From Azadirachta indica (Eukaryota > Streptophyta > Magnoliopsida > Sapindales > Meliaceae), in assembly GCA_022749755.1 (NCBI GenBank), contig CM040443.1, positions 18,893,228 to 18,957,227 on the forward strand: a stretch of 64,000 nt of DNA. Direction: 5' to 3'. Below the pieces are notes generated by a model. That model was not told the DNA's origin. It did not search any database and saw nothing but the letters and a program-made list of their open reading frames with translations. A program made the position numbers and the translations under genes. Shown here piece by piece: positions 36,321 through 47,600 of the stretch. Position 1 is the first letter of the stretch. The number at the start of each line of letters is the position of its first letter.

Positions 36321-37655
36321 ATGGGGCATAAGGAGAAAATGGCAGGAACCAGGGTAATCTCAACGAGTAGTGTTTGTGCCACAAATTACAAGCAACCAAA
36401 TCTCAAGATTGATTTAACTCCCTGGGATCTTCAGCTCCTCCTAGTTGATTCAATCCAAAAGGGCCTTCTCTTCCACAAACCACAAGAATCTGAAACTAAC
36501 ACAATTGTTCTTCACCTTAAGAACTCCCTTTCACGTACGTTAGACTTTTTCCCCCCACTTTCCGGCCGCCTTGCCGCCATTGATCATGACGATGACACAG
36601 TCTCCTTTTTCATAAATTGCAACAATGATGGAGCCTTGTTTATTCATGCTGCTGCTGATGGAGTTTCAGTTGCTGATATTATTAAACCCATATACGTTCC
36701 TGATGAAATTGTTTATTCTTTCTTTCCTCTGAATGGGGTTAAGAACGTTGAGGGTACTTCCAAACCATTGCTTGCAGTGCAAGTGACTGAACTTGTGGAT
36801 GGCATCTTTATCGGTTGCACCATTAACCATACAGTCGTTGATGGTACCTCATTTTGGCATTTCTTTAACTCTTGGTCTCAAATCTCCCGGGGTTTTGACT
36901 CTTTACCTCATTCTCCTGTTCTCCAACGTTGTTTTCTTCATAATACCGATTTTCCTATTCATATACCTCTTTGGAGCAAGAAACAAATAGGTAGTAAGTT
37001 CATTCTACCACCGTTGCAACAAAGAGTCTTTCACTTTACAACGGAAAATATTGCAAAACTCAAAGCAAAAGCCAATGCTGAAATTGGCACTAGCAAAATC
37101 TCTTCTCTTCAAGCACTTTTATCCCACCTTTGGCGATCTGTCGTTCGTAATAAATGTCTTGATCCTGATCAAGAGATTAGTTACCGGCTCCTAATAGGTG
37201 TTAGGCCAAGATGGATTCCGCCAATGTCGCCACAGTATTTTGGAAATGCAGTGCAAGCCGGGAGCGTAACACTGAAAGCAAGAAAAGTACTTGGCCAAGG
37301 ACTTGGCTATGTGGCTTGGCGAATGAATGAAATGGTTGCTATGCACGGAGAAAAAAATTTAATGAACTTCTTGGAGTTTTGGATAGAAAACCCTCGTCTG
37401 CTAACAATGGACAGCATGGTAACTAATGCTTTGGTTACAAGTAGTTCTCCGAGATTCAATATGTACGGTAACGATTTTGGGTGGGGAAAGCCTATTGCAG
37501 TAAGAAGTGGGCCGGCGAACAAATTTGATGGGAAGATAACGTTGTTTGCTGGAGTTGAAGAAGCGAGTGTTGACATTGAAGCCTGCCTTTCCCCCGAGAC
37601 ATTGCAGGGTATGGGAAACGATGCAGAATTTATGGATGCTGTTACTGTTTATTAA
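36321..37655 (+). CDS. BAHD acyltransferase, intact (At3g50280/EPS1-like, beta type)
   Basis: Single-exon gene of 444 codons and near-twin of the gene at 25980. Motifs are TPWDLQLL, IQKGLLFHKP, H170-TVV-D174 in NHTVVDGTSFWHFF, FGNAVQ, and D385-FGWG-389, with C-terminus EFMDAVTVY. It keeps the ADG at about 112-114 that its twin has lost. By eye the two proteins differ at two places in the first 280 residues but at about eleven in the last 160, including S/I, V/G, A/V, S/F and G/A changes. Length and motifs fit a functional cytosolic acyl-CoA-dependent acyltransferase; substrates are unknown. As with its twin, the second ATG (36339, MAGTRVIS) may be the true start because the TATA box ends 18 bases before the first ATG. 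Confidence 0.94.
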   Translation: MGHKEKMAGTRVISTSSVCATNYKQPNLKIDLTPWDLQLLLVDSIQKGLLFHKPQESETNTIVLHLKNSLSRTLDFFPPLSGRLAAIDHDDDTVSFFINCNNDGALFIHAAADGVSVADIIKPIYVPDEIVYSFFPLNGVKNVEGTSKPLLAVQVTELVDGIFIGCTINHTVVDGTSFWHFFNSWSQISRGFDSLPHSPVLQRCFLHNTDFPIHIPLWSKKQIGSKFILPPLQQRVFHFTTENIAKLKAKANAEIGTSKISSLQALLSHLWRSVVRNKCLDPDQEISYRLLIGVRPRWIPPMSPQYFGNAVQAGSVTLKARKVLGQGLGYVAWRMNEMVAMHGEKNLMNFLEFWIENPRLLTMDSMVTNALVTSSSPRFNMYGNDFGWGKPIAVRSGPANKFDGKITLFAGVEEASVDIEACLSPETLQGMGNDAEFMDAVTVY

Positions 37656-38705
37656 GACATAATAAAACGAGCTGGCTGTCTTGTTAGTCTCGTCCTTGTG
37701 CTTTTCCAGATTGTTAGAAGAAGGTTGAATTAAGTAGATGGTGTAAGAAGCTTGTTGTTTACCTGCTTGTATTGTTTGTCTTTCAAGTTTTAATTAAGAT
37801 AACCTTTCATTGCTTTCTCCACGACTCGGTTATTTATTATTAAGTGCTATGTGTCAATATTCGGATACACAATATTGTCTCAATTCTCAAGCTTGGTGAA
37901 AGTTTGTGAGGAAAATTAAGCGGAGTGGGTCACCATCTTGGCCTGGACTAAATGCGTGTCCTTGAAGTGTAATGCGGCTGTTATTGGGCTTTTGGTCAAA
38001 TACCTAAAAAAAGGCCCGGCTATATAACGTAACCCACCATGTTGTAAATTTTCCAAATTCACTGTTTGAACGACCGCCCTCAATATTGCTGTTAATAATG
38101 CGTGCAGAAAATATATGGTACAAAGAAAATCAAGCATCCTAAGAAAATTTATAATCAGGAGTCTCGTTAGGATTCCTTGGAAGAAACCTACTAACAGCAA
38201 AAGCAGAATATAATCATCCCACCGAGAGAAATTAGCAATTGATAGCCCCAGATTTACCAAGCAAATTAATAGAAGCTCTTTTGTTATTTTATTATAAAAT
38301 GACAGTTCTTGGAAGATTATTTCACCCAAAACTATTGCGAAGAATGATCTAATGTGAATTGTAGAGAGTGGTTAGATATTAATACTAGCCATAAATTTAC
38401 ACCAACCCTTCTCAAAAGCTTTCAAAATCACGAAGATAGCAGCCATATTAGCACAGCTAAAAAACAGGCACTTGTGATCAAGTCGTGATAGAACTATCAT
38501 GATATCTGGCGCAGAATTCAGAATTATACAAATTTTTTTTCCCTTAAGCTTTTTTAGTTTTATTCTTCGTATTTTAAAAATTAAATAAACAAGGCACAGC
38601 TTACTCTAATTTGTCAATTAAGATAACTATTTTTCTCAAATCATAATTTTTAATTACCCACACGCATATATGAACTCATGCATACACCTACCTGGACACA
38701 CATAC
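37656..38705. repeat. 3' flank of BAHD gene 2, duplicated from 27312-28316
   Basis: Starts GACATAATAAAACGAGCT. Its identity to the other 3' flank is visibly lower than that of the 5' halves of the genes. A 137-codon minus-strand frame at 37916-38329 is not open in the other copy and is not called. The block is cut at 38705 by the CACTA-like insertion. Confidence 0.75.
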
Positions 38706-38944
38706 CACTATAACAAATATGGCCTATGGTAGCATTTTATAGTAGCATTTTTTTCATAATGCTATTAAATGTTAATTTATTGTAACATTTCTTGAAAAAT
38801 GCTACAATTAGGTGTTAAAATAATAATATTTTTAAATTTATTATATGTGATATTCAATTTGTATCATTTTAATTAACACTTTTTATAACGTTAATTATTG
38901 TAGTATTATAAAAATGCTATCAAACAACTTCTTATTTAATAATA

Positions 38945-40044
38945 GGGGTTTTAACACATATCTCTCCTGAGGTTTGAGATTTTAACACTTAAATGAAAGG
39001 TTTAAAAAAAGGCACACTTACCTCCCCTGAACTATTAGTTGACCATCCAATTTTATTTATATGACTATAATACCCTTAATTTCAAAGTAAAGTATAAGAA
39101 ATTTAATTTATATATAATCAAAAATAATTTTAATTTATATTTATATTTATTTAAAAATTAAAAATTTAATTAATGACAATTTAATTTGTGATTTTAGTTT
39201 ACGTATATTTAATATTTATTGAAATTAAGAATTTAATTACTAATAATTTAATTTGATAATTTTAGTTTACATTTATTTAATACTTACTCAAAATAGAAAT
39301 TTAATTTTTATTCATATATCATACTTATTCAAATCTCAAATCCTAATATGCAAAGCCATAGCCTTTTTCACTTCACTCTTTTGCAAATTTTCCAGCAATA
39401 AATCATATTTTTTTTATTTCACTAAACAATTTCACAAGTTTATCAATCTCACTCTTCTTACAAAAACACTTTAATACAAGATTTATGTCATACATATTCA
39501 TATTAAATCCACACTTCAATATCAATCTTATAACTCATAAAGTAAATATAAACTTTTGGATTTACACAAAAAATTTGATAGAACTACACAATGACAGAAA
39601 ATTAGAAAAAATATCAACATGATTAAATTGAGTTTATTAATATTTTGAACATCAAATAAATTAAAATTGAGTTTCTTAAACTTTATTTTGAAGTAATTAA
39701 GGGTATTATAATCATTTTAAGTAAAAGTACATGGTTAATTGACAGTTCAAGGGAGGTAAGTGTGTCTCTTCTTAAAATTTTCATGTAAGTGTTAAAATCA
39801 CAAATTAAATTGTCATTAATTAAAATTTTAATTTTTAAATAAATATAAATATAAATTAAAATTATTTTTGATTACATACAAATTAAATTTCTTATACTTT
39901 ACTTTAAAATTAAGGGTATTATAATCATATAAATAAACTTGGATAGTCAACTAATGGTCAAAGGGAGGTAAGTGTGCATTTTCTTAAATTTTTCATTTAA
40001 ATGTTAAAATATTAAATTTTAGGGGAGGTGTGTGTTAAATCCCC
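38945..40044. mobile_element. Foldback MULE-type MITE nested in the CACTA-like element
   Basis: An 1100-bp element with ends GGGGTTTTAACACATATCTC and, inverted, GGGGATTTAACACACACCTC. The inverted repeats extend about 300 bases per arm, including TTTATTTATATGACTATAAT and its mirror. Flanks TTTAATAATA (38935-38944) and TTTCATAATA (40045-40054) match at 9 of 10 bases. No coding capacity was seen. Confidence 0.88.
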
Positions 40045-40584
40045 TTTCATAATATTCAAAAAATATTACAAATTTGAGCAAAATTTTCAGAGGAAAAAGT
40101 GTGAGAAATTAACACATATCTCCCCTTAAGTTTTGGAATGGAATACATAGAGAGAAAATGTGGGAACAGGAACACATACCTCCCGTAACGGCATCTACTT
40201 TCATCCATTTTCAGTGAAAATACTCAATTGCCCTTCAAATTCTATAATGTGAATAAAGACAAAATTGCTTTGTAAATCCATGTACTTGTAGATTTGATTG
40301 CTTATTGGTTTGGTGGGCCCATACAATTTCAAATGGAAGCAATATCTGACGCAATTTAATTATGAAGAGAAAGTTGGTAACCTTGAAATTACAATGGTCT
40401 ACAAAATTGGGATGAATTGGTTGGTTAGGAACAAGAGAGAAACTGTTATAGCTGTTGCTAACAAACAACTATATTCACAAGCATATATATGCCATTACAC
40501 CTTAAATATACCAACATATCAACCAACTCCTTTCACTACCTTATCATAGAACTTGCAGCCAATTTCTTTGCAACAATATTATCC

Positions 40585-41028
40585 ATGGCATCCAGAAGCT
40601 TTAATTCAAGAGGAGACTCAAGTAACAGAAAAGTAAAGCAATGGAGAAAGGAAGTGAATGGCAATATGATAAAATTTCATAGCAAATATTCCATGTGCAA
40701 CAAGAGAGTTGTTATTAGGATCTCTAAATCTTTAGATAACCTAAAAACAAGCTCTACTATTGTTGCAGGTATGACCAATGTAAGTTTTTCAGATTCTAGT
40801 GCCCAACAAATGATGATTTTGAGTGCAGGACTTAATTAGAAGAATTTGGGTTAGAAGAATTGTTGGATAAGTTGGAGCAGATCCAACACCAAATGCATGT
40901 GATGACATCCTTGATTAGGGGCAGGATATGCAAAAATGTTAATGGGTTTTAGTCTAAGATGATATTGGTTTCAAATGTGGTGATATGTATGCTAGCTATG
41001 TATATTATGCTCTCTATGTGCGCGTAGT
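40585..41028 (+). pseudogene. GRF-type zinc-finger accessory ORF of the MULE
   Basis: An open frame from ATG 40585 to 40839 reads MASRSFNSRGDSSNRK, then CNKRVVIRISKSLDN, which resembles the GRF zinc-finger phrase C-x-C/N-(x)n-R-x-SK-(x)-DN. The expected closing FYGC half is not visible. Downstream, in other frames, come a short coiled-coil-like ELLDKLEQIQHQMH and a hydrophobic stretch MILVSNVVICMLAMYIML ending at TAG about 41028. That order matches plant GRF proteins with a coiled coil and C-terminal membrane anchor. It is therefore a broken accessory gene, called on pattern alone. Confidence 0.5.
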
Positions 41029-41501
41029 AGACAATGACAATGCACAGAAATGTTATTTTACTGAACACCAGTACATCTTATAACTAGGCATGCAAATTAG
41101 TAATGCAAAGCAATGATATTACATCTAACTATCATTATATAGCACCATCATTAATACTATATTCATGTACTATAAGTTCAATATGATGCTAATTGCAACA
41201 ATAATGTCTATAGTCTTCCTTTGCCAACTAACCTAGGAGATCTGACATCAACATAAAATTAATTCAAAGCAAGGCAAATTTAGTTTTCATGGTCTAACAT
41301 ATATAACTCACACATAACATCAGCAAAACATATACAAAAACTTGAGCCAGTTCTGATCTTGATTAATAGCAAGGAATACAAATTGTTCAGATCACTAACT
41401 AACAATTTAAGCTTCAACTACACTGAATATGTCTCATTTTTTCCTCTATACATTATACACAAGCGATAGCTAATACAAAATTATTTATCCAATCAATCGA
41501 A

Positions 41502-41687
41502 TCAATGCTTACGAGACCATATTGAGGTCAATGGTCTCAAGATATCTTCCAAGGTAAATGATGCAGCATCTGTCTCTATTAAAACAGCAGATGAGTTATC
41601 ATCTTGCTGGATATCAACACAAAAAATTCCCTGTTTTCTCCTTTTCAAAAAGTCAATGGCTGAATTCAATTTTGGTGTTTGGAACAC
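41502..41687 (-). other. Unidentified open frame in the MULE
   Basis: A 61-codon frame starting MFQTPKLNSAIDFLKRRK, 3' of the transposase on the same strand. Composition looks protein-like, but no family is recognised. It could be a degraded 3' exon or chance. Confidence 0.2.
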
Positions 41688-41956
41688 AAACTAAATTTGG
41701 CTAAGTTGACCTACAAATGCAAACAAAGAACAACTATTTCAGTATTAATAAAGATTCAGAACATAACTCACAACTTTCATTACGTAGAAATTACAAGTAC
41801 TCGAGCTAATGTTAGATTAACTTGTATTCCTGGTACTTAAATTACTATGTGCAACCACACAGTGGAAGCTTTAGAAACCTGCAACAATGCAAAGTATTAA
41901 TCAAAGTAAAACAAAATACACTGAGGTATATGAATAACATATAAGAGAATGCATGA

Positions 41957-44645
41957 CTACACTGGTGCAGCGCTTTTTGATGTCTTATGCTTTTTCCCAG
42001 CCACCTTGCCACAGGTCCTCTTGTTATGGTCCCATTCAGAACATATTGTGCACCTAATAGAATAGCTCTTTTTCATCCTAGGCTTCATCTTGTTCTCGTC
42101 TTCTACTCTTATTAGGCATACCAATAGGTTTCTTTACTATTGGTGGGTCCAGTTCATTGTCAATCACCCATGGCCATCTCATTTCACTTGGCATGGGCTT
42201 AATATACTTCTTATATGTTCTAAGATAGTAATCCCTTGTCAGATATGGACTAACATATTTGTAATAATCATCCTTGATTTCATCTATACACTTAAGTGCA
42301 TAAACACAAGGCAACCCATTAATTTTCCATACACCACATTCACATTCCTTTATTCCCAAATTCCCAATGTGGCCATCCTCATTATCTACTAGTACCTTAT
42401 ACAAATCTTTATCACCAAACACTACATCATGGCCCTGCTCATCTCTTTCATCTTATTAATTTTATTGTTGACCACAGGAGGCAGCACATTGTCCCATTTT
42501 TTGGCTTGAGTGAACCTGCCTAAAAATTGTATGTTAAGAATGTCAAAAACTAACAGTAACTGACTCAAAATTTAAGATAGAACCAGAATAATGTTCAGGG
42601 GCAGATTTAATGTAATACCTGTTGTGTATCAATCTCATTGTCTTAATTCTGATTTCTTCACACATTCATAGTATAGGCAGCCCTCTGAATTCATTAATCC
42701 AGCTGTTGTAGGACTCACTCATGTTATTTATCACATGAGCTGACTTCACCCATGTGGAGAAATGACACATGCTCTAATTTCTAAATGGAATCTCACTTAG
42801 TCACTTATAGGCAGCAGGGCTGATTTTCATTATCTCATCCATGTGTTTGAGAAGTTGAGGAGCTGAACCACTTCTTACAGCTTGCCAAAACAGGTTTCTC
42901 AATACAGATCCTGGAAACTTTTGCTTGAAATTAGCATATATATACCTACAACAAAACCTTCTATCACTATTTGGGAAAACTTCATCTAGGGCATTTAATA
43001 CACCCTTTTGTTGATCTGTTATAAAGCACAAGCTAAAGCCCCAATTTTTCCGAAATTGTTCATACAATTTCTCAAAAAAGTACTTCCAAGAAAACTAGTT
43101 TTTACTCTCAACTACCCCAAATGCTAATGGGTAAACCCTATAGTTTACCTCAATGCTAACTGCCACAATTAAAAATCCTTTGCAATGCCCTCTCAGATGA
43201 CACCCATCTAGCCCTATAAATGGCCTACAACCTTGGAAAAACCCTCTTCTTTGTGTATCATAGCTCAAGAAGAACCTTTTGAACCTAAGGTTGTCATCTC
43301 CAACATCTCATTTTTTTTCACAAATTTATAACACTGCCTAGATTATTCTGCTCGATAGCTGCCATGTATCTACTAAGCTTTTAGTAGGAAGCTTTGTGAT
43401 CTGCCCCTACGAGCTCTAATGCCTTGTTTCTAGCTCTATATAGCCTAATAGGGTGGCAAGTAACCTTATATTTTCTTTTCAGCTTACTGGCAATTACCTT
43501 GATGTCTATTTTAGGGTTTGCTTTAAACAAATATAGGAACTGTACAGTTATCCAACAAGAAGTTGCTTCCAAATTGTCAAAAATTCTCTTGCACGCATGA
43601 TTGGGGTTATATGTCTTAATCTGAAATGACAATTTATCCCAGGAAGGACTTGCATGTATTCTTCATATACATACCTCGACAGCACACCTACAAGTGACTC
43701 AAGCCTTCTCATTTTTCAATCTTTGCAATTAGCAAACATTTGCAAAACCTTTTTGAAATCATAAACAGTATAGAATATATGACCCCTCTTCAATTCCATC
43801 TTTCCATTTGCATCCATGCTATACACAAAGCCTCCACTATTCATTACATACTTGTTGCATTTGAGCTGTCAAAGTCACTATCATCTGGTACATCACTATT
43901 ATTTCCAGATTCATAATCCTCTATAGTTATGTCACCATCATCATCTCCACAAATAGCTATGTCATTGTCTGAGTTAGATGCATACAACTCATTGTTTGCT
44001 GCCTATTCTGCCTCTTTATAGTTCACTTTATAGTTCACTTTAGGGAGATGTTCTTCATTAGCTGGAGTCACGTTGCAATGAACACCATTTGGTGTGTTTT
44101 CTTCTTTAGTTACTACTATTGTGAAAGGGTCAACAAAAGACCTGATCAGTATACTGTGGCAAAACCCCATACAACACATATTGCTTTATCGCCAAAATGG
44201 TGTCAATATTGTCAAGTTTTGCATCTGTGTCTAGTACATTCCTATTAACAGCATAATTATCAAACTCATAGTCATCGTAGATCTGATTGAGTGCAAAACC
44301 ATTAGGTATGGTGTTCTCGGGTGAATTGTACTGATATGATTTAGCTTATTGTTCAGTCTCATTGGTAGGCTAATTGGCTATAATATGTATATTGCTATAC
44401 CCCTTCTCATGCAATACTTCGAATGCTGTAAGCAACTCAACATTAATCCTGAGAATGATCTTATCCTTGGACTAAGGATATTCTATTTCAAAACTGACAC
44501 ATCCCCACTCATTAAGTTGATCCTCAGCCCCTACTGCATAAACTATATTATCCCATAATTACATTAAATTGTACGACCTTGGTGAAACTCTTGCAATCTC
44601 ATGAACTTTATCCCCAATTTTGCAGAACACATTAAACCTCTTCAT
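41957..44645 (-). pseudogene. MuDR-like MULE transposase, broken
   Basis: In order on the minus strand: an N-terminal piece from ATG 44645 (MKRFNVFCKIGDKVHEIA) with stops; an acidic segment (about 43860-43990, DDDGDITIEDYES); the MuDR DNA-binding domain (43381-43632, FQIKTYNPNHACKR); the MULE catalytic domain (42801-43067, CFITDQQKG and DRRFCCRYIYANFK); the SWIM finger (42078-42422, CECGVWKINGLPCVYAL); and a CCHC zinc knuckle near 42010-42050 (CTICSEWDHNKRTC) in another frame. The SWIM finger has Tyr where the metal-binding His is expected (CVY for CVH). A full enzyme is normally about 700-900 residues in one frame; here several stops and shifts intervene. Confidence 0.9.
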
Positions 44646-45533
44646 GCTACACATAACAATGAACATATATTACAATTGATTTAATGGAACAAAAATGCAA
44701 GTACACTATGTAATCCTTGTATCACTAAGTTACATTTATCAATGTAAGAGAGAAAATGAAAATAAATTCGTGAGAAATCAAAAGTGGAAGTCTTTTAAAT
44801 GATAGTTTAATTAGTGTCTGAAGCCCCAATTTTGCTGTTTTTGGTCTTTTTCTTTGTCATTATCAAGGAAAATTATTAACTTAAATTATTTAATCTATTA
44901 ATTCTTTGAAATTGTTGACATTTAATTTTTTTTATTATTATTTTTTTCACACGACAGTAGCCAAACAAAACTTACATTTAGTTTAGCATTTTTCATTTAA
45001 CAAATATGGGATGTAATTATAAAATACTGTCATTATTATCTTGTAAAGCAAATCATGCATAGGAACTACTAAGTAATTAAGTATGAACAAATAACCCAAA
45101 ACAGTCAACATATAAGCCTAAGTGTACCACCACTTTCTTAAATATTACTTATTATGATTTATCATATAGAAAAAGTAATAAAAATATAATTATTACCATA
45201 TATGTCATTTGTTATAATATAATACAACTGTAGGCAAATTTTCTATATATTTCATTAACTTTTATAAAACTACTTTTCACTAATTATACTAATTCAACAT
45301 ATATATACATAATGATAGCTATTTATTAAGAAATTGGCATTTGCTCTTTGTGTGGGTGTGGGTTCCTTTTTGCTAGCCTATAACCATTAACCACCACTTG
45401 ATTGATTGATAAAGACATGCTTAAAGTTTAACATGGAGGCATCACTTAGGCAGTACCCATATTTGTTAATCAGTTCCTCTACATCTGCAAGCACCTACGG
45501 CTATGATTCTACATAGCAGCAGACTATTTCTTG

Positions 45534-45569
<36 letters not shown>

Positions 45570-46869
45570 TTAACTAACTCATATTATAGGTCCAAATGTA
45601 TTCCTTATTACTTTACATTTGGCTAGCATTTGAGGCTATATATACTTTGCTTTGTCCAAAGCATTAACTGTATATTAAATAAAGTGTTTATGATCAGCTG
45701 ATTTTTCACTATAAAAGTAGCTTAATTAATTAACATTTCAAAATATTATTATAACTCAATTCAAAGGCATACATTTTTTTCCTCAAATATCCATATTCCA
45801 AGATTATTTTTTCCAATTAGATATTACAACACCATCTTTCTAGGTCAAATTTAATGAAAAGCTTGCTTGAACTTGAAGTACTAAGTTGGGTTCTGTTTGT
45901 AATACGAATGTGAAAAAATACATGTCATATAGCATCAAATATATATCAAAATGATCATAAGAAAGAAAGAAAGAAAGTCCTGTACAAAAAAAAAAAAAAA
46001 TAGGGATCAGGTAATTTGTTCATCAAAGCTGGAAACAGAACAAAACAAGTTACACATGGCCAAACCATAGCAGAAAAGAAATTCAACAAGAAGACAATAA
46101 ACACATTAACCCATGGTTAGAAAACAAAATTGACAGCAAGAATAGCAACTTAAGTGCAATTCAATGCACCCATTATGGTCAAGAAATAAACCTTCAACAT
46201 TCAGATCACATGTGTGAACATATATCAGAACATTGTAACCTTTATTCGTAAATTAATCAACAACAAGAACACAGGAACATAGGAAAAAAATTTAGCTCAC
46301 TAGCAAAACTAATCCATACTCAGTTAATGAGTCCTCGCACAAACCCACCGAACCCATAAATTAGTCACAAAATTGCATGTAAGAACAGCAAAACCCATAT
46401 ACTGAAAAACAAAAGCTGATTATGGTCATGATTTCAACATTTACCTAGTTTTATCAAGATCAGAATGATTGTAGCAGCTTCTAAGCTTGATTAATACTTC
46501 GCCAACACTCAATTTTTGAAAACCCAGCACTAAATCGACTCTCTCTCACTAAATTTATACTATCCAGGTAGCGAAATCTGGTTGATTAGACAACCTACAT
46601 TGTAAATCGCTGACATTTCAATGATTTTTTTTTGTGTTCAAAAGTTCAGGTGAGATCATTTCTCTATTTGCAAAAACAAATCTTCCTTTAAAATGTTCAA
46701 TGAAAGACAAAATTGGGAAAGTTTCTTATGTTTTTACTGAAATACCCTCACTTAATTACCTAACCAACGGAGATAGAGGCCGTCAGGAAAGATATGTGTT
46801 CCTTTCTCTATATTTTCTCCTTATATGTTTCATTCCAAAACCTCAGAGGAGGTATGTGTTAATTTTTTG

Positions 46870-47600
46870 GGAAAATATATCAAACCGCCAAAATTATAAT
46901 TCTAAAAATATTTTTATTATTAAATATTAAAGGGTTGCTAATATTTTTTGGATTTTATTTTTAACTTTTAAAACATGGCAAATCCTTATTTTATCTCTTT
47001 TTACACTTCCGTTCTAGGAGATGCTGGTGCTTTGTGAAAGTCTCTCTCTTTCAAGCAAATTCGATCTAGTTTCATCCAACCTTTCTCAATCCACAACTAA
47101 ATCGTTGCAGAAAAATTCTTCATCGTGTGGGTTTGTGTTCAAACTCTAAAAGTTGTTCACTCTTCTCTTTATCGCTTTATGACTCTTCTCTGCTCTTTCT
47201 TCTATCTGTGCATAGGTTTTTTCCAGTATATGTTTTCTTTGAGATTAATATTAATGGGTTTTATAATTCAAAAGAGGTCAGGTTGAAATTAAGGAGAAGA
47301 TGAAAATCAATTGGCTAAAGAATTAGGTTGCTATGTATTCGATAATTTTTTTTATTTTTTTTTAGTTATTGTTATCAAAATGAGTTTTTTTATTGAGCAA
47401 ATTAATGTTATGGTTTTGATGGGATTTCATAAATGATGGTGTTTCGGTTTTGGATTTTTATTGTTAATAATAATGTTGTTTGAATTTTGAGACAAATGGT
47501 TAGTGATTGGAGATACAAGTTCTAATATTTTTCAGCATTTGAAAAGGATAATGATGATGTTAACTGCAATCATTCTTTGCATTGGTGGTCTGATTCTCTA
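46870..47600. other. Interior of the CACTA-like element right of the MULE
   Basis: Mixed-complexity DNA. About 46980-47230 is CT-rich (TCTCTCTTTCAAGC, CTCTTCTCTGCTC), like a plant 5' UTR, and could be captured host sequence. No open frame of note. Confidence 0.35.

Larger units (their letters stand above)
40101..46869 (-). mobile_element. Mutator-like element (MULE), decayed autonomous type
   Basis: Terminal inverted repeats: left GAAATTAACACATATCTCCCC and right, inverted, AAAATTAACACATACCTCC, both continuing into GGTTTTGGAATG-like and GGAACACATA phrases for about 100 bases. Imperfect 9-bp flanks are GGAAAAAGT and GGAAAATAT (7 of 9). Inside are a MuDR-like transposase pseudogene on the minus strand and a GRF-like zinc-finger reading frame on the + strand. 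Bases 44650-46600 are non-coding AT-rich DNA with a TA microsatellite at 45540-45567 and a GAAA run near 45961. Confidence 0.8.

Noticed and set aside
25980..37655. Assigning the intact genes to EPS1-type isochorismoyl-glutamate lyase function
   Set aside because: Group resemblance alone is not enough. The normal HTVVD motif fits ordinary acyl transfer, and substrate specificity cannot be read from sequence.
37916..38329. 137-codon minus-strand frame 3' of the second intact BAHD gene
   Set aside because: The homologous 3' flank at about 27540-28010 is not open in this frame, and no domain is recognisable.
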